Source: Hyphomicrobiaceae bacterium
Lineage (GTDB): Bacteria; Pseudomonadota; Alphaproteobacteria; Rhizobiales; Hyphomicrobiaceae
Length of the DNA stretch: 35,806 nucleotides
Reading direction: 5' to 3'
Assembly: GCA_008933705.1 (NCBI GenBank)
Contig: WBUN01000049.1
Coordinates: 1-35,806, forward strand
The first letter of the stretch is position 1. Each line of letters begins with the position of its first letter. The translations under genes were made by a program, and so were the position numbers. Shown piece after piece: positions 23,188 to 31,031 of the stretch. The notes below the pieces were generated by a model. The model did not search any database. It saw only the letters and a program-made list of their open reading frames with translations, and had not been told where the DNA came from.

Positions 23188-23709
23188 TCATGCTCTTACC
23201 GCGTGGATTTGGAACTCCCCGCTCACCCGGCGAACCAGACCTGGCAGGCCAAGTCGCCTCCATCTCTCATCGGTGAGCGCAATCATCACTCGGCCATGCG
23301 GATCGGCGATACGCGCAAGACGGTACATTTCCTCCCGAAACGCCGGATCGGCATCCATCAGAGCCCGTATTTTGCGTACGGCATGAAGCACTGTCGTGTG
23401 ATCACGCCCGCCGAAACGCCGGCCGACTTCAGGCAGAGATTTCCCTGAAATACAATGCGCGAGATAGAGCCCCTTTTGGCGCGCGGCGACGGCTTCACGC
23501 GTGCGCAGAGGCGAGAGAAGTATGTCGATTGAGAGACCGCTTTCCGCGGCCACGGTCTCGATGACCCGCGCGATGATGTCCCTGGGTGGAGCCGTAGTCG
23601 CCGCCGCCCCGATGGTCGTCCCTGCCACCGCCGTCGGTACCGATCCAAACGCGACTGCGACAGGGGTCGCAGCCAAACCTGCGCACAACGCTCTCCGCGT
23701 GATCTTCAT
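23188..23709 (-). CDS. DnaA domain IV behind a twin-arginine-like leader (E)
   Basis: 173 residues. Residues 1-30 look like a twin-arginine signal (KITRRALCAGLAATPVAVAF, then GSVPTAVAG). Residues about 44-130 are the DnaA C-terminal DNA-binding domain: IIARVIETVAAESGLSIDIL, REAVAARQKGLYLAHCISGK and the signature GRDHTTVLHAVRKI (101-114), which in DnaA contacts the DnaA box. No AAA+ part is present. Standalone DnaA-IV proteins exist in mobile elements and act as DNA binders. An export leader on one is odd, because its ligand is in the cytoplasm. The leader may be non-cleaved or serve another purpose. It is 125 bases from the next gene upstream. Confidence 0.75.
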   Translation of the reverse strand: MKITRRALCAGLAATPVAVAFGSVPTAVAGTTIGAAATTAPPRDIIARVIETVAAESGLSIDILLSPLRTREAVAARQKGLYLAHCISGKSLPEVGRRFGGRDHTTVLHAVRKIRALMDADPAFREEMYRLARIADPHGRVMIALTDERWRRLGLPGLVRRVSGEFQIHAVRA

Positions 23710-23833
23710 TTTCAGGATGCCCTCCGACCGTCCTACGTCGGCATGACCATCGCCTATGCCACGCCGCCAGTATCTGCCTCCTATTCAACGGGGGGCGCGC
23801 TTCCTTACCGCCGCGCTCTCGGGGCCCCCGCCG

Positions 23834-24394
23834 CTACCCCGCATGGCTCCCACGTTGTACGTCATGGTCCTCTTCCCGCCACTCGCGAAGCATCGCCTTC
23901 TCGCTGCCCCGGCAGTAGTCGGCATAGATTGGAATGAGAACGTCTTCCTTGAGGCGCTCGTCCTCGGACGTCACCTCCTTCGCAAACAGCGCGAGCATAA
24001 AGGCGTGATGGAGCTTCCCGTTCAAGTCGAACAACATCAACAGCAGGAAGTTTGCCCGATCGTAAAGCGCTCGATGGTTGCTCAGAAGGAGCTTTGATCC
24101 GTAAAGCTTGCGTTCCAGTTCGTCGCTCTCGGTCTTGTAGGCTCTCCACTGCTTGTAAAGCCTGACCGCCCGCTCAAGGCGCTGCTTGAACGGCATGGCC
24201 CGCAAGGCCGCAATCGTTTCGGCCGCTGACGGCGCGCTCACGGCCGCCGAAGCCGGAAGCTTCGGGAGCGTGGACGCCGCGAGCGCGCCCGCGCCCATCA
24301 CGAGCAGGTTCCGCCGCGATATCTTCGCGCGGGCCGCCGTGTAACGGCGGGGCCTCTTCGTGGTCCGGGTTCTCCCGCTCGTCTTCTTGGGCAT
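23834..24394 (-). CDS. Twin-arginine leader protein of unknown function (C)
   Basis: 186 residues. A basic stretch (KKTSGRTRTTKRPRRYTAAR) precedes the exact motif ISRRNLLVMGAGALAAS (Ser26-Leu31) and an Ala-rich end. The mature part is helical, with ETIAALRAMPFKQRLERAVR, KQWRAYKTESDELERKLYGS and LLLMLFDLNGKLHHAFM. No domain is recognised. It lies 15 bases after the 24410-24892 gene, in the same direction, so both form an operon. Confidence 0.6.
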   Translation of the reverse strand: MPKKTSGRTRTTKRPRRYTAARAKISRRNLLVMGAGALAASTLPKLPASAAVSAPSAAETIAALRAMPFKQRLERAVRLYKQWRAYKTESDELERKLYGSKLLLSNHRALYDRANFLLLMLFDLNGKLHHAFMLALFAKEVTSEDERLKEDVLIPIYADYCRGSEKAMLREWREEDHDVQRGSHAG

Positions 24395-24409
24395 CGATGC
24401 TCGCTCCCG

Positions 24410-24892
24410 CTATGCGATCTCCGACCTGGTCAGTACCGGCAAATCGCGGCCTCCAACCCCAAAAGCCGCCGCCTCCCGATCGATGACCGCATTCCACCGC
24501 AGCGCCTCGGCGCCAGCCCAATAGGACTCGGGCGGGCATTCCTTCATGAAGAACACGCCGACGACCTGCCTTTTCGTACGGACATCCTCCGCCGAGCGGC
24601 TGCGCACACTCATCAAGGTATCGACCGCGCGCCGAAGCTCCACGTTCGCGGACATCCATTGCTGACTGACTGCCGGTGGCGTGATGGCCATGCGTCCCGT
24701 CGGCAGCGCGCGGTAGGCCTGATGATACCGGCAGTTGGCTTCGAGGAACTCTCCGAGGGCCGCGTGCATCTTAGGAGAGAGCTGCCCAGCCTCGGCAGCG
24801 ACCGGCGTCAGGCTAAGCGGCAGCACGGAGGCGGCGACCGCACCAGTTGTGAGCATGACGGCTTCCCGCCGTGTCACGCCCCTTCGCTTCAT
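24410..24892 (-). CDS. Twin-arginine leader protein, paralog of the gene at 26199 (B2)
   Basis: 160 residues. The leader is MKRRGVTRREAVMLTTGAVA with an Ala end VAAEA. The mature domain (MHAALGEFLEANCRYHQAYR, ALPTGRMAI, then FFMKECPPESYWAGAEALRW and VIDREAAAFG) is clearly homologous to the protein at 26199-26639, position for position. Unlike that copy it has an extra C-terminal extension (GGRDLPVLTRSEIA). The function is unknown. It is followed by gene C after 15 bases. Confidence 0.65.
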   Translation of the reverse strand: MKRRGVTRREAVMLTTGAVAASVLPLSLTPVAAEAGQLSPKMHAALGEFLEANCRYHQAYRALPTGRMAITPPAVSQQWMSANVELRRAVDTLMSVRSRSAEDVRTKRQVVGVFFMKECPPESYWAGAEALRWNAVIDREAAAFGVGGRDLPVLTRSEIA

Positions 24893-24987
24893 GGTCGTCG
24901 CCTCCGATATCAGAAACCTGATGCGCTATTCTCCAAATGAAGCGGGCGAAGCTGTGGTCGTGCAATCGGTATTCCCCGCCCCTCGAC

Positions 24988-25386
24988 CTAATTCTGCACT
25001 CGAAACCACATGAAGTGCTTTCTGGCCCGCAAACAACGTCGCAAGGCAACAATCCAAATCACAACGAACAGGCCAAAACCGGCCATCAACCCTGTCTCGC
25101 CCCAGTCCTTGCTATATTGCTCCCTGCCAAACACATTATCCGCGTAGTATCCGAACTTGGTTGAGGCGAATCCCACTGCCGCCGTTGCGAGGCCCGCTGC
25201 AACATACGCGATGAAGCCGCCGACGAAAGTTGCACCGAAGAACATCCGATTGACCAACTGCTCAGACGTCATCGATTCCCGATAGTTGGCTCTGCACGAT
25301 GAGCACGTATTGAATCCACGTCGAACGGCCGTGCCGCAAAACGGGCAGATCCCGTCGTGATCCCTGTTTGCATTCGCCCCCGCCAC
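24988..25386 (-). CDS. Zinc-ribbon membrane protein
   Basis: 132 residues. An N-terminal zinc ribbon (CPFCGTAVRRGFNTCSSCRA, Cys pairs four and three residues long) is followed by two membrane segments: about residues 49-77 (FFGATFVGGFIAYVAAGLAT) and about 99-117 (LMAGFGLFVVIWIVAL). The tail is basic (RRCLRARKHFMW). This architecture is common in uncharacterised bacterial membrane proteins. The role is unknown. Confidence 0.65.
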   Translation of the reverse strand: MAGANANRDHDGICPFCGTAVRRGFNTCSSCRANYRESMTSEQLVNRMFFGATFVGGFIAYVAAGLATAAVGFASTKFGYYADNVFGREQYSKDWGETGLMAGFGLFVVIWIVALRRCLRARKHFMWFRVQN

Positions 25387-25564
25387 CCCACACCCCTCCA
25401 GCTCGACAGACTTACCTATACTGTCGAGTCGACTGGGAGGACCGCCGTCCTGTTGCCGAAATCATACGTCATGAGGTAGTGTGTTGACGTACGAGAGCGC
25501 CCGATAGGCCAACGGCTGCGCGCTCTTGCGAGGGGTTCAACACTATAGGTAATTTCGTCGCGTC

Positions 25565-25600
25565 CTGACGCTCGTCACAGACAAGCGGCAGGAGCGTCAG
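25565..25600 (+). promoter_or_regulatory. Hairpin covering the recombinase ribosome site
   Basis: CTGACGCTC (25565-25573) and GAGCGTCAG (25592-25600) can pair perfectly over nine bases with an 18-base loop. The right arm ends directly before ATG 25601, and the ribosome site AGGAG (25590-25594) is partly in the stem. The structure would limit translation of the recombinase. The 178 bases to the left (25387-25564) hold no gene that I can see. Confidence 0.45.
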
Positions 25601-26197
25601 ATGCGTACCGACACCCGTGGCTCACTGAGCCTTTTCACGCCAGCAGGCCAACGCAAATACCTCACGACCGAGGAACGTCAGCGGTTTCTGGCAACGGCGG
25701 CCTGCCACGCGCGTCCCGAGGTGCGCACCCTCTGCATGGTGCTCGCCCACACGGGCTGCCGGATTTCCGAAGCTCTCGCGCTCACCCTTTCGGCCGTGGA
25801 TTTCAGCGAAGGCTTCCTCGCCATTCGTTGCCTAAAAAAGCGCAGCCGCACGCCAATCATCAGGGAAGTTCCGCTGCCTCCGGACCTGCTCAAGGCACTC
25901 CGCGCTGTTCACGCGTCAGATGCGTCGGCTTCAGACCGGCTCTGGCCTTGGTCGCGCAGTCGGGCGTGGCAGATCGTCAAATCTGTCATGGGCGAAGCAG
26001 GCACTTCGATCGGCCCGCACGCAACGCCCAAAGGCTTGCGGCACGGCTTCGGGCTGCATGCCGTCCGCTGCGGCGTGCCCGTCAATCTCGTTCAACGGTG
26101 GCTCGGCCACGCCAGCATCAACACGACGGCCATCTACCTTCAGGCCATGGGGCGAGAGGAACGCGAGATTGCCGCCCGCATGTGGACAGCACGTTGA
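25601..26197 (+). CDS. Minimal tyrosine recombinase (catalytic domain only)
   Basis: 198 residues. An N-terminal tag of about 20 residues leads into the catalytic domain: Arg in AHTGCRISEAL, Lys in RCLKKRSRT, PKGLRHGFGLHAV (the usual first His is Lys, giving K-x-x-R-H), His in LGHAS and Tyr in TTAIYLQAMGREE. The family lacks the N-terminal core-binding domain of XerC/D-type enzymes. Similar short recombinases occur on plasmids and transposons. It is the only plus-strand gene in the leader-protein cluster, and its stop lies two bases from the stop of the convergent gene at 26199. It could mobilise the cluster. Confidence 0.85.
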   Translation: MRTDTRGSLSLFTPAGQRKYLTTEERQRFLATAACHARPEVRTLCMVLAHTGCRISEALALTLSAVDFSEGFLAIRCLKKRSRTPIIREVPLPPDLLKALRAVHASDASASDRLWPWSRSRAWQIVKSVMGEAGTSIGPHATPKGLRHGFGLHAVRCGVPVNLVQRWLGHASINTTAIYLQAMGREEREIAARMWTAR

Positions 26198-26198
26198 T

Positions 26199-26639
26199 TC
26201 AGACTTGGTCAGTCGCGCCGAACCGACGCGCTTCCCTTTCGATGACGGGACGCCAACGCAGGGCCTCCGCTTGCGCGGCGTACGCCTCAGGCGGGCGTTC
26301 CCGCATGAAAAAGCAGCCATAGACGGCCTGCTTCATGCGCACGTCCTCGCACGAAGCGCTCGGGATGCTCATGACCGTCTCGACCGCTCCACGCAGCCGC
26401 ACGTTTGCAGCCCCCCACTCGTTCAAGGTCGAAATGCCGAGTTGTGCCATCGGCTCGGTTGGCAGCGCACGGTAGGACTGGTGATAGAAGCAATTCGCGT
26501 CGAGGAATTCGCCGACGGCCGCACGCATCGCAGGTGACATCGCCACCTGCCCGGTCGCGACCGAGGCTGAAAACGGCGCGAAGGCCGCTGTCGCGCCGAG
26601 GCCTGCCAGAACCAGACGACGATCAAGAGACACACTCAT
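26199..26639 (-). CDS. Twin-arginine leader protein, paralog of the gene at 24410 (B1)
   Basis: 146 residues from ATG 26639. The leader is SVSLDRRLVLAGLGATAAFA with a later Ala end. The mature domain reads MRAAVGEFLDANCFYHQSYR, ALPTEPMAQ, FFMRERPPEAYAAQAEALRW and VIEREARRFG. The ATG overlaps the stop of the 26636 gene (ATGA), so the two are coupled. The domain has no family that I recognise. The REAxxFG motif also occurs in the partner gene, suggesting a shared origin or a common structural element. Confidence 0.65.
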   Translation of the reverse strand: MSVSLDRRLVLAGLGATAAFAPFSASVATGQVAMSPAMRAAVGEFLDANCFYHQSYRALPTEPMAQLGISTLNEWGAANVRLRGAVETVMSIPSASCEDVRMKQAVYGCFFMRERPPEAYAAQAEALRWRPVIEREARRFGATDQV

Positions 26640-27211
26640 ACACGCGCCCGATACTGTTCCGTCCGCCAGCGGGAGATAGCCGCCCACTTTGGCGAATTCC
26701 GGTCGCCGTCGATCCTGGCGTAGCGCAAGCTATGAGGACGCCAGAACGGATTGATGGCGACGCCGAAGCGATCCGCCTCCCGCTCGACGCTCCGATACAA
26801 GGCTCCGCCTCCTGCCGCGATCCACATGTCGTCATCGATTGGACGCCAGCCGTAGTGCATGTCGATGATGTGGTACTTGAGAACGACGTCTGCGGGCTGG
26901 CGCGCCGGCTCCCGCAAAAGCGCGACCGAGGCATCGACCAGCCCCTGCTTTGCCGCGCGCCATGCGCGCAACTCGGCGCAGTGAGAGTCGACGTAGAGGC
27001 GGCAGCTCATCGACACGGGATCATGCTGAAACACCTCCTCTCTGACGCGCTCGCAGGTGCGGGCGGCTTCCTCCCACGCGTCAGCCAGTTCGGCCAGACG
27101 GCCGGAAACCTGGTCGTCAGGCGCTCGGCCGCGCATCGCCCATGACGGACGACACGCGGCGACGATCGCCAATGCCGTGACGAGAACCGAAAAGCGGCGG
27201 CGTGTCAGCAT
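26636..27211 (-). CDS. Twin-arginine leader protein of unknown function (A1)
   Basis: 191 residues from ATG 27211. The leader TRRRFSVLVTALAIVAACRP has the RRxFxxL pattern of twin-arginine signals; a Cys near the end could be a lipidation site. The mature part reads LAELADAWEEAARTCERVRE, YHIIDMHYGWRPIDDDMWIA, VEREADRFGVAINPFW and ARIDGDRNSPKWAAISRWRT. The final 50 residues recur in the fragment at 22990. It is translated first in a two-gene operon with B1. TTG 27244 is a less likely start. Confidence 0.65.
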   Translation of the reverse strand: MLTRRRFSVLVTALAIVAACRPSWAMRGRAPDDQVSGRLAELADAWEEAARTCERVREEVFQHDPVSMSCRLYVDSHCAELRAWRAAKQGLVDASVALLREPARQPADVVLKYHIIDMHYGWRPIDDDMWIAAGGGALYRSVEREADRFGVAINPFWRPHSLRYARIDGDRNSPKWAAISRWRTEQYRARV

Positions 27212-27366
27212 GGGGCGGCCCGTCTTGGTTGCGAGCCGAGCCAACTATCTGAATTTTATGGCGCGGAACGGACCGTCCTGCCTTCAGGCCGCCACGATTG
27301 CCACAACTGGCTGTTTAATTCTCTGGGGACTCGGTTCATACACATCAGGTCAGCTTGGGGGCCATC

Positions 27367-29193
27367 GTGACGTATCGGAGTACTCTCGATGGGCGTGGGG
27401 CAATTGGCGGTTCCACGTCTGGAAGCGGCGTTGGGACATCACCTGTCGAGATCAGCTTCCCCGACCTCACGGCGGCTGAGGCTTCGATCGTGGCACAAGA
27501 GGTCGAGGCTGCACTGCTAGAGGCCGGTGTACCGCGCGCCGAGCTCAAACGTGAGCGAGCGAGCCCTGACACCCAGCTTCTTGGAGAGATTCTGGTCGTA
27601 GCTGCAGCAGCAGCCCCCTACGTGCTGCCCTACGTAGAAGAGTTCATGAAAGGTGCCGCTCACAGAGCTGGAGGACGCGTCTTGGATGCGATCCTCCGCA
27701 AGTGGGGCACCCGTGCAAGGGTGCACTATCAGGGGAAGCCGGCAGCAATGCTGGGCGAGCAGTACAAGCGAGTCGCTTCGGTTCGTACCCCGGGCCAGGC
27801 GCAGACCCTTTCCGAATTGAACGCACTCGGCGTCGTGCTCCTAGGTGCGAGCGCTTTCCCACACTATCCGCGCGAAAGGTCCCTCGACAATCCGGCATTC
27901 AAACGCTCGGCAGAACTCGCTCGTGACCTGCTTTCACCCGCGTATACGGTATTTCGCGAGGCGCATGTGCTCGATCTTTTCGATCAGGAACTGCGTCCTG
28001 ACGAAATCGTGGATCGGATCGAGAACTTCTTGGAGGGGCGCAAAGGAGTGCGTGATGTCGTGCTGTACTACTGCGGTCACGGCGACTTCATGCCGGACCG
28101 CGAGCGCACATACTATGTCCTCTTGAAGGGTACGAGGCCGGGCCGGGAGCCGGCCACCGCGCTCGCACCCAAAGCCTTCCGCGCGATGATCGAACATAAT
28201 GCCGTACTTTCGTCGCGCCGCTGCACGTTCGTGCTCGACTGTTGTTTTGCAGGCGCTGCCGTAGATGCCTTTCAGCTAGTGGATCTCGACCCCATGATCG
28301 AAGCCCAGGTCAGAGATTTGCCGACCCGCGGCTTTGCTCTTCTCACGGCGACGAGCCGCGATCTGCCTGCGTTTGGTCGCGACGGGCAAGGCGCGACCAT
28401 GTTCACAGGAGCTTTGGCAGAAGTGCTAACCGCAAGAACCCCGCCACAAGCGCTTTCACTTGGCGACCTCTGCTCGGCCATGACCCACCACATCAAGGCC
28501 AAGCACGGACAGGCAGGCGTACTTCCTCAATGTCGCCCGGGCGACCAGACCGACGGCGATGTCACGCGAATCCCGATGTTCGTGACGGGAATGGCGCACG
28601 CGACCACCAGCAATTCATCGGAAGCATACGCCTCGGTTGCTGCTCGCATGGAAGACAGTAGAGAGCCGGCGCTTTCGGGCCAAACGAGACCGGAACACTT
28701 TAGGAGTGCCGACCCCGCTACCTGGGGTAAGGTCTCCCGCAACGAGCCATGCCCGTGTGCATCTGGAAAGAAGTACAAGCATTGCCATGGCCGCTATGAG
28801 GATGCTGCGCTGAGCAGCGCTCGAGGCGATGGCGGGTTCGAACTCTACCTTATCGCCAACTCCTTTGTCGAGAAGCTGACGCAACGAGATTGCGAAGTCG
28901 ATCCACACAGTGGCGCTCTTCGGCTGACAAGCAACGGGTATGCAGCCTTCCATGCTTTTGCAGCACAAGAGCGGGTGGGCCATCGCGCCGAAGCCAGACT
29001 ACTCGAACTTTTGAGTTTTTCTCTGTCAGCCCACAAAAGGTACGTCCGAGACCACGATTACATTGTTCGCGGCGGAAAAATCCATGTTATCGATCGAGTT
29101 TCGGGACGACCGAATTTTGGACAACGTTTCGCAAACGGTTTGCATCAGGCCATAGAAGCGAAGGAGATGGTCGAAATCACCCCACTTGGGTAG
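27367..29193 (+). CDS. Caspase-family protease fused to SEC-C and SecA-like domains
   Basis: 608 residues from GTG 27367; TTG 27355 is possible. Residues about 26-120 resemble effector-associated constant components (weak): [20 protein letters not shown] then [19 protein letters not shown] caspase p20/p10-like domain follows (about 154-406) with the catalytic His238 in [11 protein letters not shown] and Cys293 in FVLDCCFAG, plus TATSRD and FTGALAEVL. Then comes a zinc-binding SEC-C motif ([20 protein letters not shown], 457-476). Residues about 492-604 are like the SecA preprotein-crosslinking region: [20 protein letters not shown], then [25 protein letters not shown] and [14 protein letters not shown]. 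The SecA ATPase core is absent. It is likely a defence effector whose SecA pieces target it or sense the translocon (inference). Confidence 0.85.
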   Translation: MTYRSTLDGRGAIGGSTSGSGVGTSPVEISFPDLTAAEASIVAQEVEAALLEAGVPRAELKRERASPDTQLLGEILVVAAAAAPYVLPYVEEFMKGAAHRAGGRVLDAILRKWGTRARVHYQGKPAAMLGEQYKRVASVRTPGQAQTLSELNALGVVLLGASAFPHYPRERSLDNPAFKRSAELARDLLSPAYTVFREAHVLDLFDQELRPDEIVDRIENFLEGRKGVRDVVLYYCGHGDFMPDRERTYYVLLKGTRPGREPATALAPKAFRAMIEHNAVLSSRRCTFVLDCCFAGAAVDAFQLVDLDPMIEAQVRDLPTRGFALLTATSRDLPAFGRDGQGATMFTGALAEVLTARTPPQALSLGDLCSAMTHHIKAKHGQAGVLPQCRPGDQTDGDVTRIPMFVTGMAHATTSNSSEAYASVAARMEDSREPALSGQTRPEHFRSADPATWGKVSRNEPCPCASGKKYKHCHGRYEDAALSSARGDGGFELYLIANSFVEKLTQRDCEVDPHSGALRLTSNGYAAFHAFAAQERVGHRAEARLLELLSFSLSAHKRYVRDHDYIVRGGKIHVIDRVSGRPNFGQRFANGLHQAIEAKEMVEITPLG

Positions 29194-29225
29194 GTGGCCG
29201 TTTGCACCTACCGCTCTTCAAGACG

Positions 29226-29873
29226 TCACAACTTTTGGTCGCGACCCACAGTTTTTGCTGATGGGACGCGCCTGGCTCGCCTCGCTTCGGAAGCACCACC
29301 TGAGATAGGGCTCGTTGTTGATTCGCGCCAACTATTAACTACCGTTGAGCGTTCAGGGAGTAGCTGGCGCTTGCGGAATTCCTGCTCCGTGAACTCCCGT
29401 CCGTGGATGAAGAAGTCGGCTCGAAGCATTTTGCCATGCTCGTCAAACACTACAAAGGCGGGGCCGTCTTCCCGGTGCGGCTTACCGTTGAAATAATACG
29501 CTTCTGAGCAGACCCTACCGCTGACGGCATCGCGGGCGATACGAGCAGGACCGCCGATCCGATGGTAGCGGCCGTCAATTGCGAAGTCCTCTTGCGTGAC
29601 AACCAATGTTCGCGGGTCGCGTTTGATTGAGGCAGGTCCGTCAACACGACTTAGACGACCATAGAAGAAAAAGTGCTCATCAAGAGTGTCGCCGGTATCG
29701 GGGTTGCGATAAACAATGGCGGGTCCGTTGGTTCGATGGTGCCCGGCAGTAATTTCGCCTTCTTTTGACTTCGGCGCAATAAACCGATGCTGCTCGCTGA
29801 AGACGACACCATTGTCGGCGTTTGTGCGCGTTGTCATTTCAAACTCGACATGGGGGCGTTCACGCATGAACAT
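29226..29873 (-). CDS. MORN/YwqK-like repeat protein
   Basis: 215 residues. Four imperfect repeats of G(K/R)xHRxxGPAxI...DxxTG...E.FFxxG appear: HHRTNGPAIVYRNPDTGDTL, SRVDGPASIKRDPRT, HRIGGPARIARDAVSGRV and HREDGPAFVVFDEHGKML. This resembles the G-x-x-H-R-x-D-G-P-A repeats of MORN-like/YwqK antitoxins. The tail is basic (SEARRARRVPSAKTVG). It faces the caspase gene tail-to-tail with a 32-base gap. A partner or antitoxin role is only a suggestion. Confidence 0.6.
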   Translation of the reverse strand: MFMRERPHVEFEMTTRTNADNGVVFSEQHRFIAPKSKEGEITAGHHRTNGPAIVYRNPDTGDTLDEHFFFYGRLSRVDGPASIKRDPRTLVVTQEDFAIDGRYHRIGGPARIARDAVSGRVCSEAYYFNGKPHREDGPAFVVFDEHGKMLRADFFIHGREFTEQEFRKRQLLPERSTVVNSWRESTTSPISGGASEARRARRVPSAKTVGRDQKL

Positions 29874-30037
29874 CTCAATTATTTATGGAATCTGCATTTA
29901 ACATCGTTCGATTATGACATATTGATCCGTCTACATGCAAATTTTGCGGGGCGGGCCTGGCTGCCATCGCCAAAACCCGGTGGCGGCAGCCGGACGCTCA
30001 TGCCCGAAGCAGCCGCGCATATCGCAGCCGTGGACTG

Positions 30038-30322
30038 TCAGTGCTTCAGCGGTGCGCTCAGAAGCAGGCCGATATTGCCGCCCGCCTTTTCCTTCGCCTT
30101 CAGTTCGTTCACCGACCGAGCCGCGAACACACAAAGCTCCTCCCACGCGCGGTCTACCTCGCCGACGTGAGACGGCACGAGCAGCTTCAACGCGTCCTCG
30201 ATGAGCTGTTGCGCCAGGTTTCGGCCGCAGATGGTCCGACCATCGTCCAGCATGTGGCAGGCATAGGTGAGTTTGAGCAGAAATTGCCCTTCCGGCAGAT
30301 TGAACGTCGGCTTTCCCGTCAT
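30038..30322 (-). CDS. Hypothetical protein of the mobilisation operon
   Basis: 94 residues: TFNLPEGQFLLKLTYACHML, ICGRNLAQQLIEDALKLLVP, VGEVDRAWEELCVFAARSVN. It is helical and soluble with no recognised domain. It lies 31 bases after the 30354 gene, the last gene of a minus-strand run that starts with the TraG-like gene. Confidence 0.5.
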   Translation of the reverse strand: MTGKPTFNLPEGQFLLKLTYACHMLDDGRTICGRNLAQQLIEDALKLLVPSHVGEVDRAWEELCVFAARSVNELKAKEKAGGNIGLLLSAPLKH

Positions 30323-30353
30323 GATACCGTCCTTATTTCGATAGCAGTCCGCC

Positions 30354-30938
30354 TCACCACACCATGGCTCGCTCCTGCGCGCCCTGGGCGATGGCCGGCA
30401 TGTAGCGCATGCTCTCGCGCGCCTCTGTCAACATCACCGCCAGAGCCGCCGCGTCGTCGGGCTCCAGGTTCTTCGCGATGTGGATGACCCGGCCCCTCCT
30501 CGCAATGACGCGAACGCCGTGCGTGTAGGGCAGGTCCTCGTCCTTCTTCTTCTGCGAGAGCTGCACGTACTCGATGTTGGCGATGTCCGTGAGCCTGGTG
30601 TTCCAGAAGCCGTCCTTGGTGGTGCTGACCGTACCGTTCGCGTGGAACAGCATCTGCTGCCGCTTACCCTCGTAGTTGGCGCTGTTCCAGGCGAGCCAGA
30701 CGGCCGTGGCCAGGAACAGACCCGCCATCATCGTCGGGAACTCGGCCACCCGCCATCCTGCCGCAGCTCCGGCGAATCCGGCCACGACAGCCGCCACGAA
30801 CGCGGCAAACGCAGCACCATAGGCAAGGGTAGCGAGCGTCTTCTCGGCCCAAACCTTTGCCTCCGTCCACTCCACGCCCAAGGCTTCGACCGTGCCGTCG
30901 TCGGAGACGACGTGAACCTCCTCGCACTCGAAAATCAT
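30354..30938 (-). CDS. Two-span membrane protein, paralog of the gene at 31032
   Basis: 194 residues from ATG 30938, which has AAAGGAGCGCATC directly before it. The frame is open to 31031, but this is where the similarity with its paralog starts. Pattern: MIFECEEVHVVSDDGTVEAL, GVEWTEAKVWAEK, two membrane spans (about 45-68 and 76-95), HANGTVSTTKDGFW, LPYTHGVRVIARRGRV, AKNLEPDD and an end in AMVW. The identical order in the upstream gene (MIF...VEWTE...THGVR...NLEPDD...VW) shows a tandem duplication. The function is unknown. Confidence 0.65.
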   Translation of the reverse strand: MIFECEEVHVVSDDGTVEALGVEWTEAKVWAEKTLATLAYGAAFAAFVAAVVAGFAGAAAGWRVAEFPTMMAGLFLATAVWLAWNSANYEGKRQQMLFHANGTVSTTKDGFWNTRLTDIANIEYVQLSQKKKDEDLPYTHGVRVIARRGRVIHIAKNLEPDDAAALAVMLTEARESMRYMPAIAQGAQERAMVW

Positions 30939-31031
30939 GATGCGCTCCTTTCCAATTCGAGCGGTTCCGATACTCGGCCGCAGACCGACAATCGCGGTGT
31001 CGCGGCCGTAACTCCTACGCCGTCGCAACAC

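Noticed and set aside
23600..24900. Possible CRISPR array or leader repeats in the twin-arginine cluster
   Set aside because: Recurring sequence comes from coding paralogs with diverged nucleotides. There are no equal-length repeats and spacers anywhere in the window and no cas genes.
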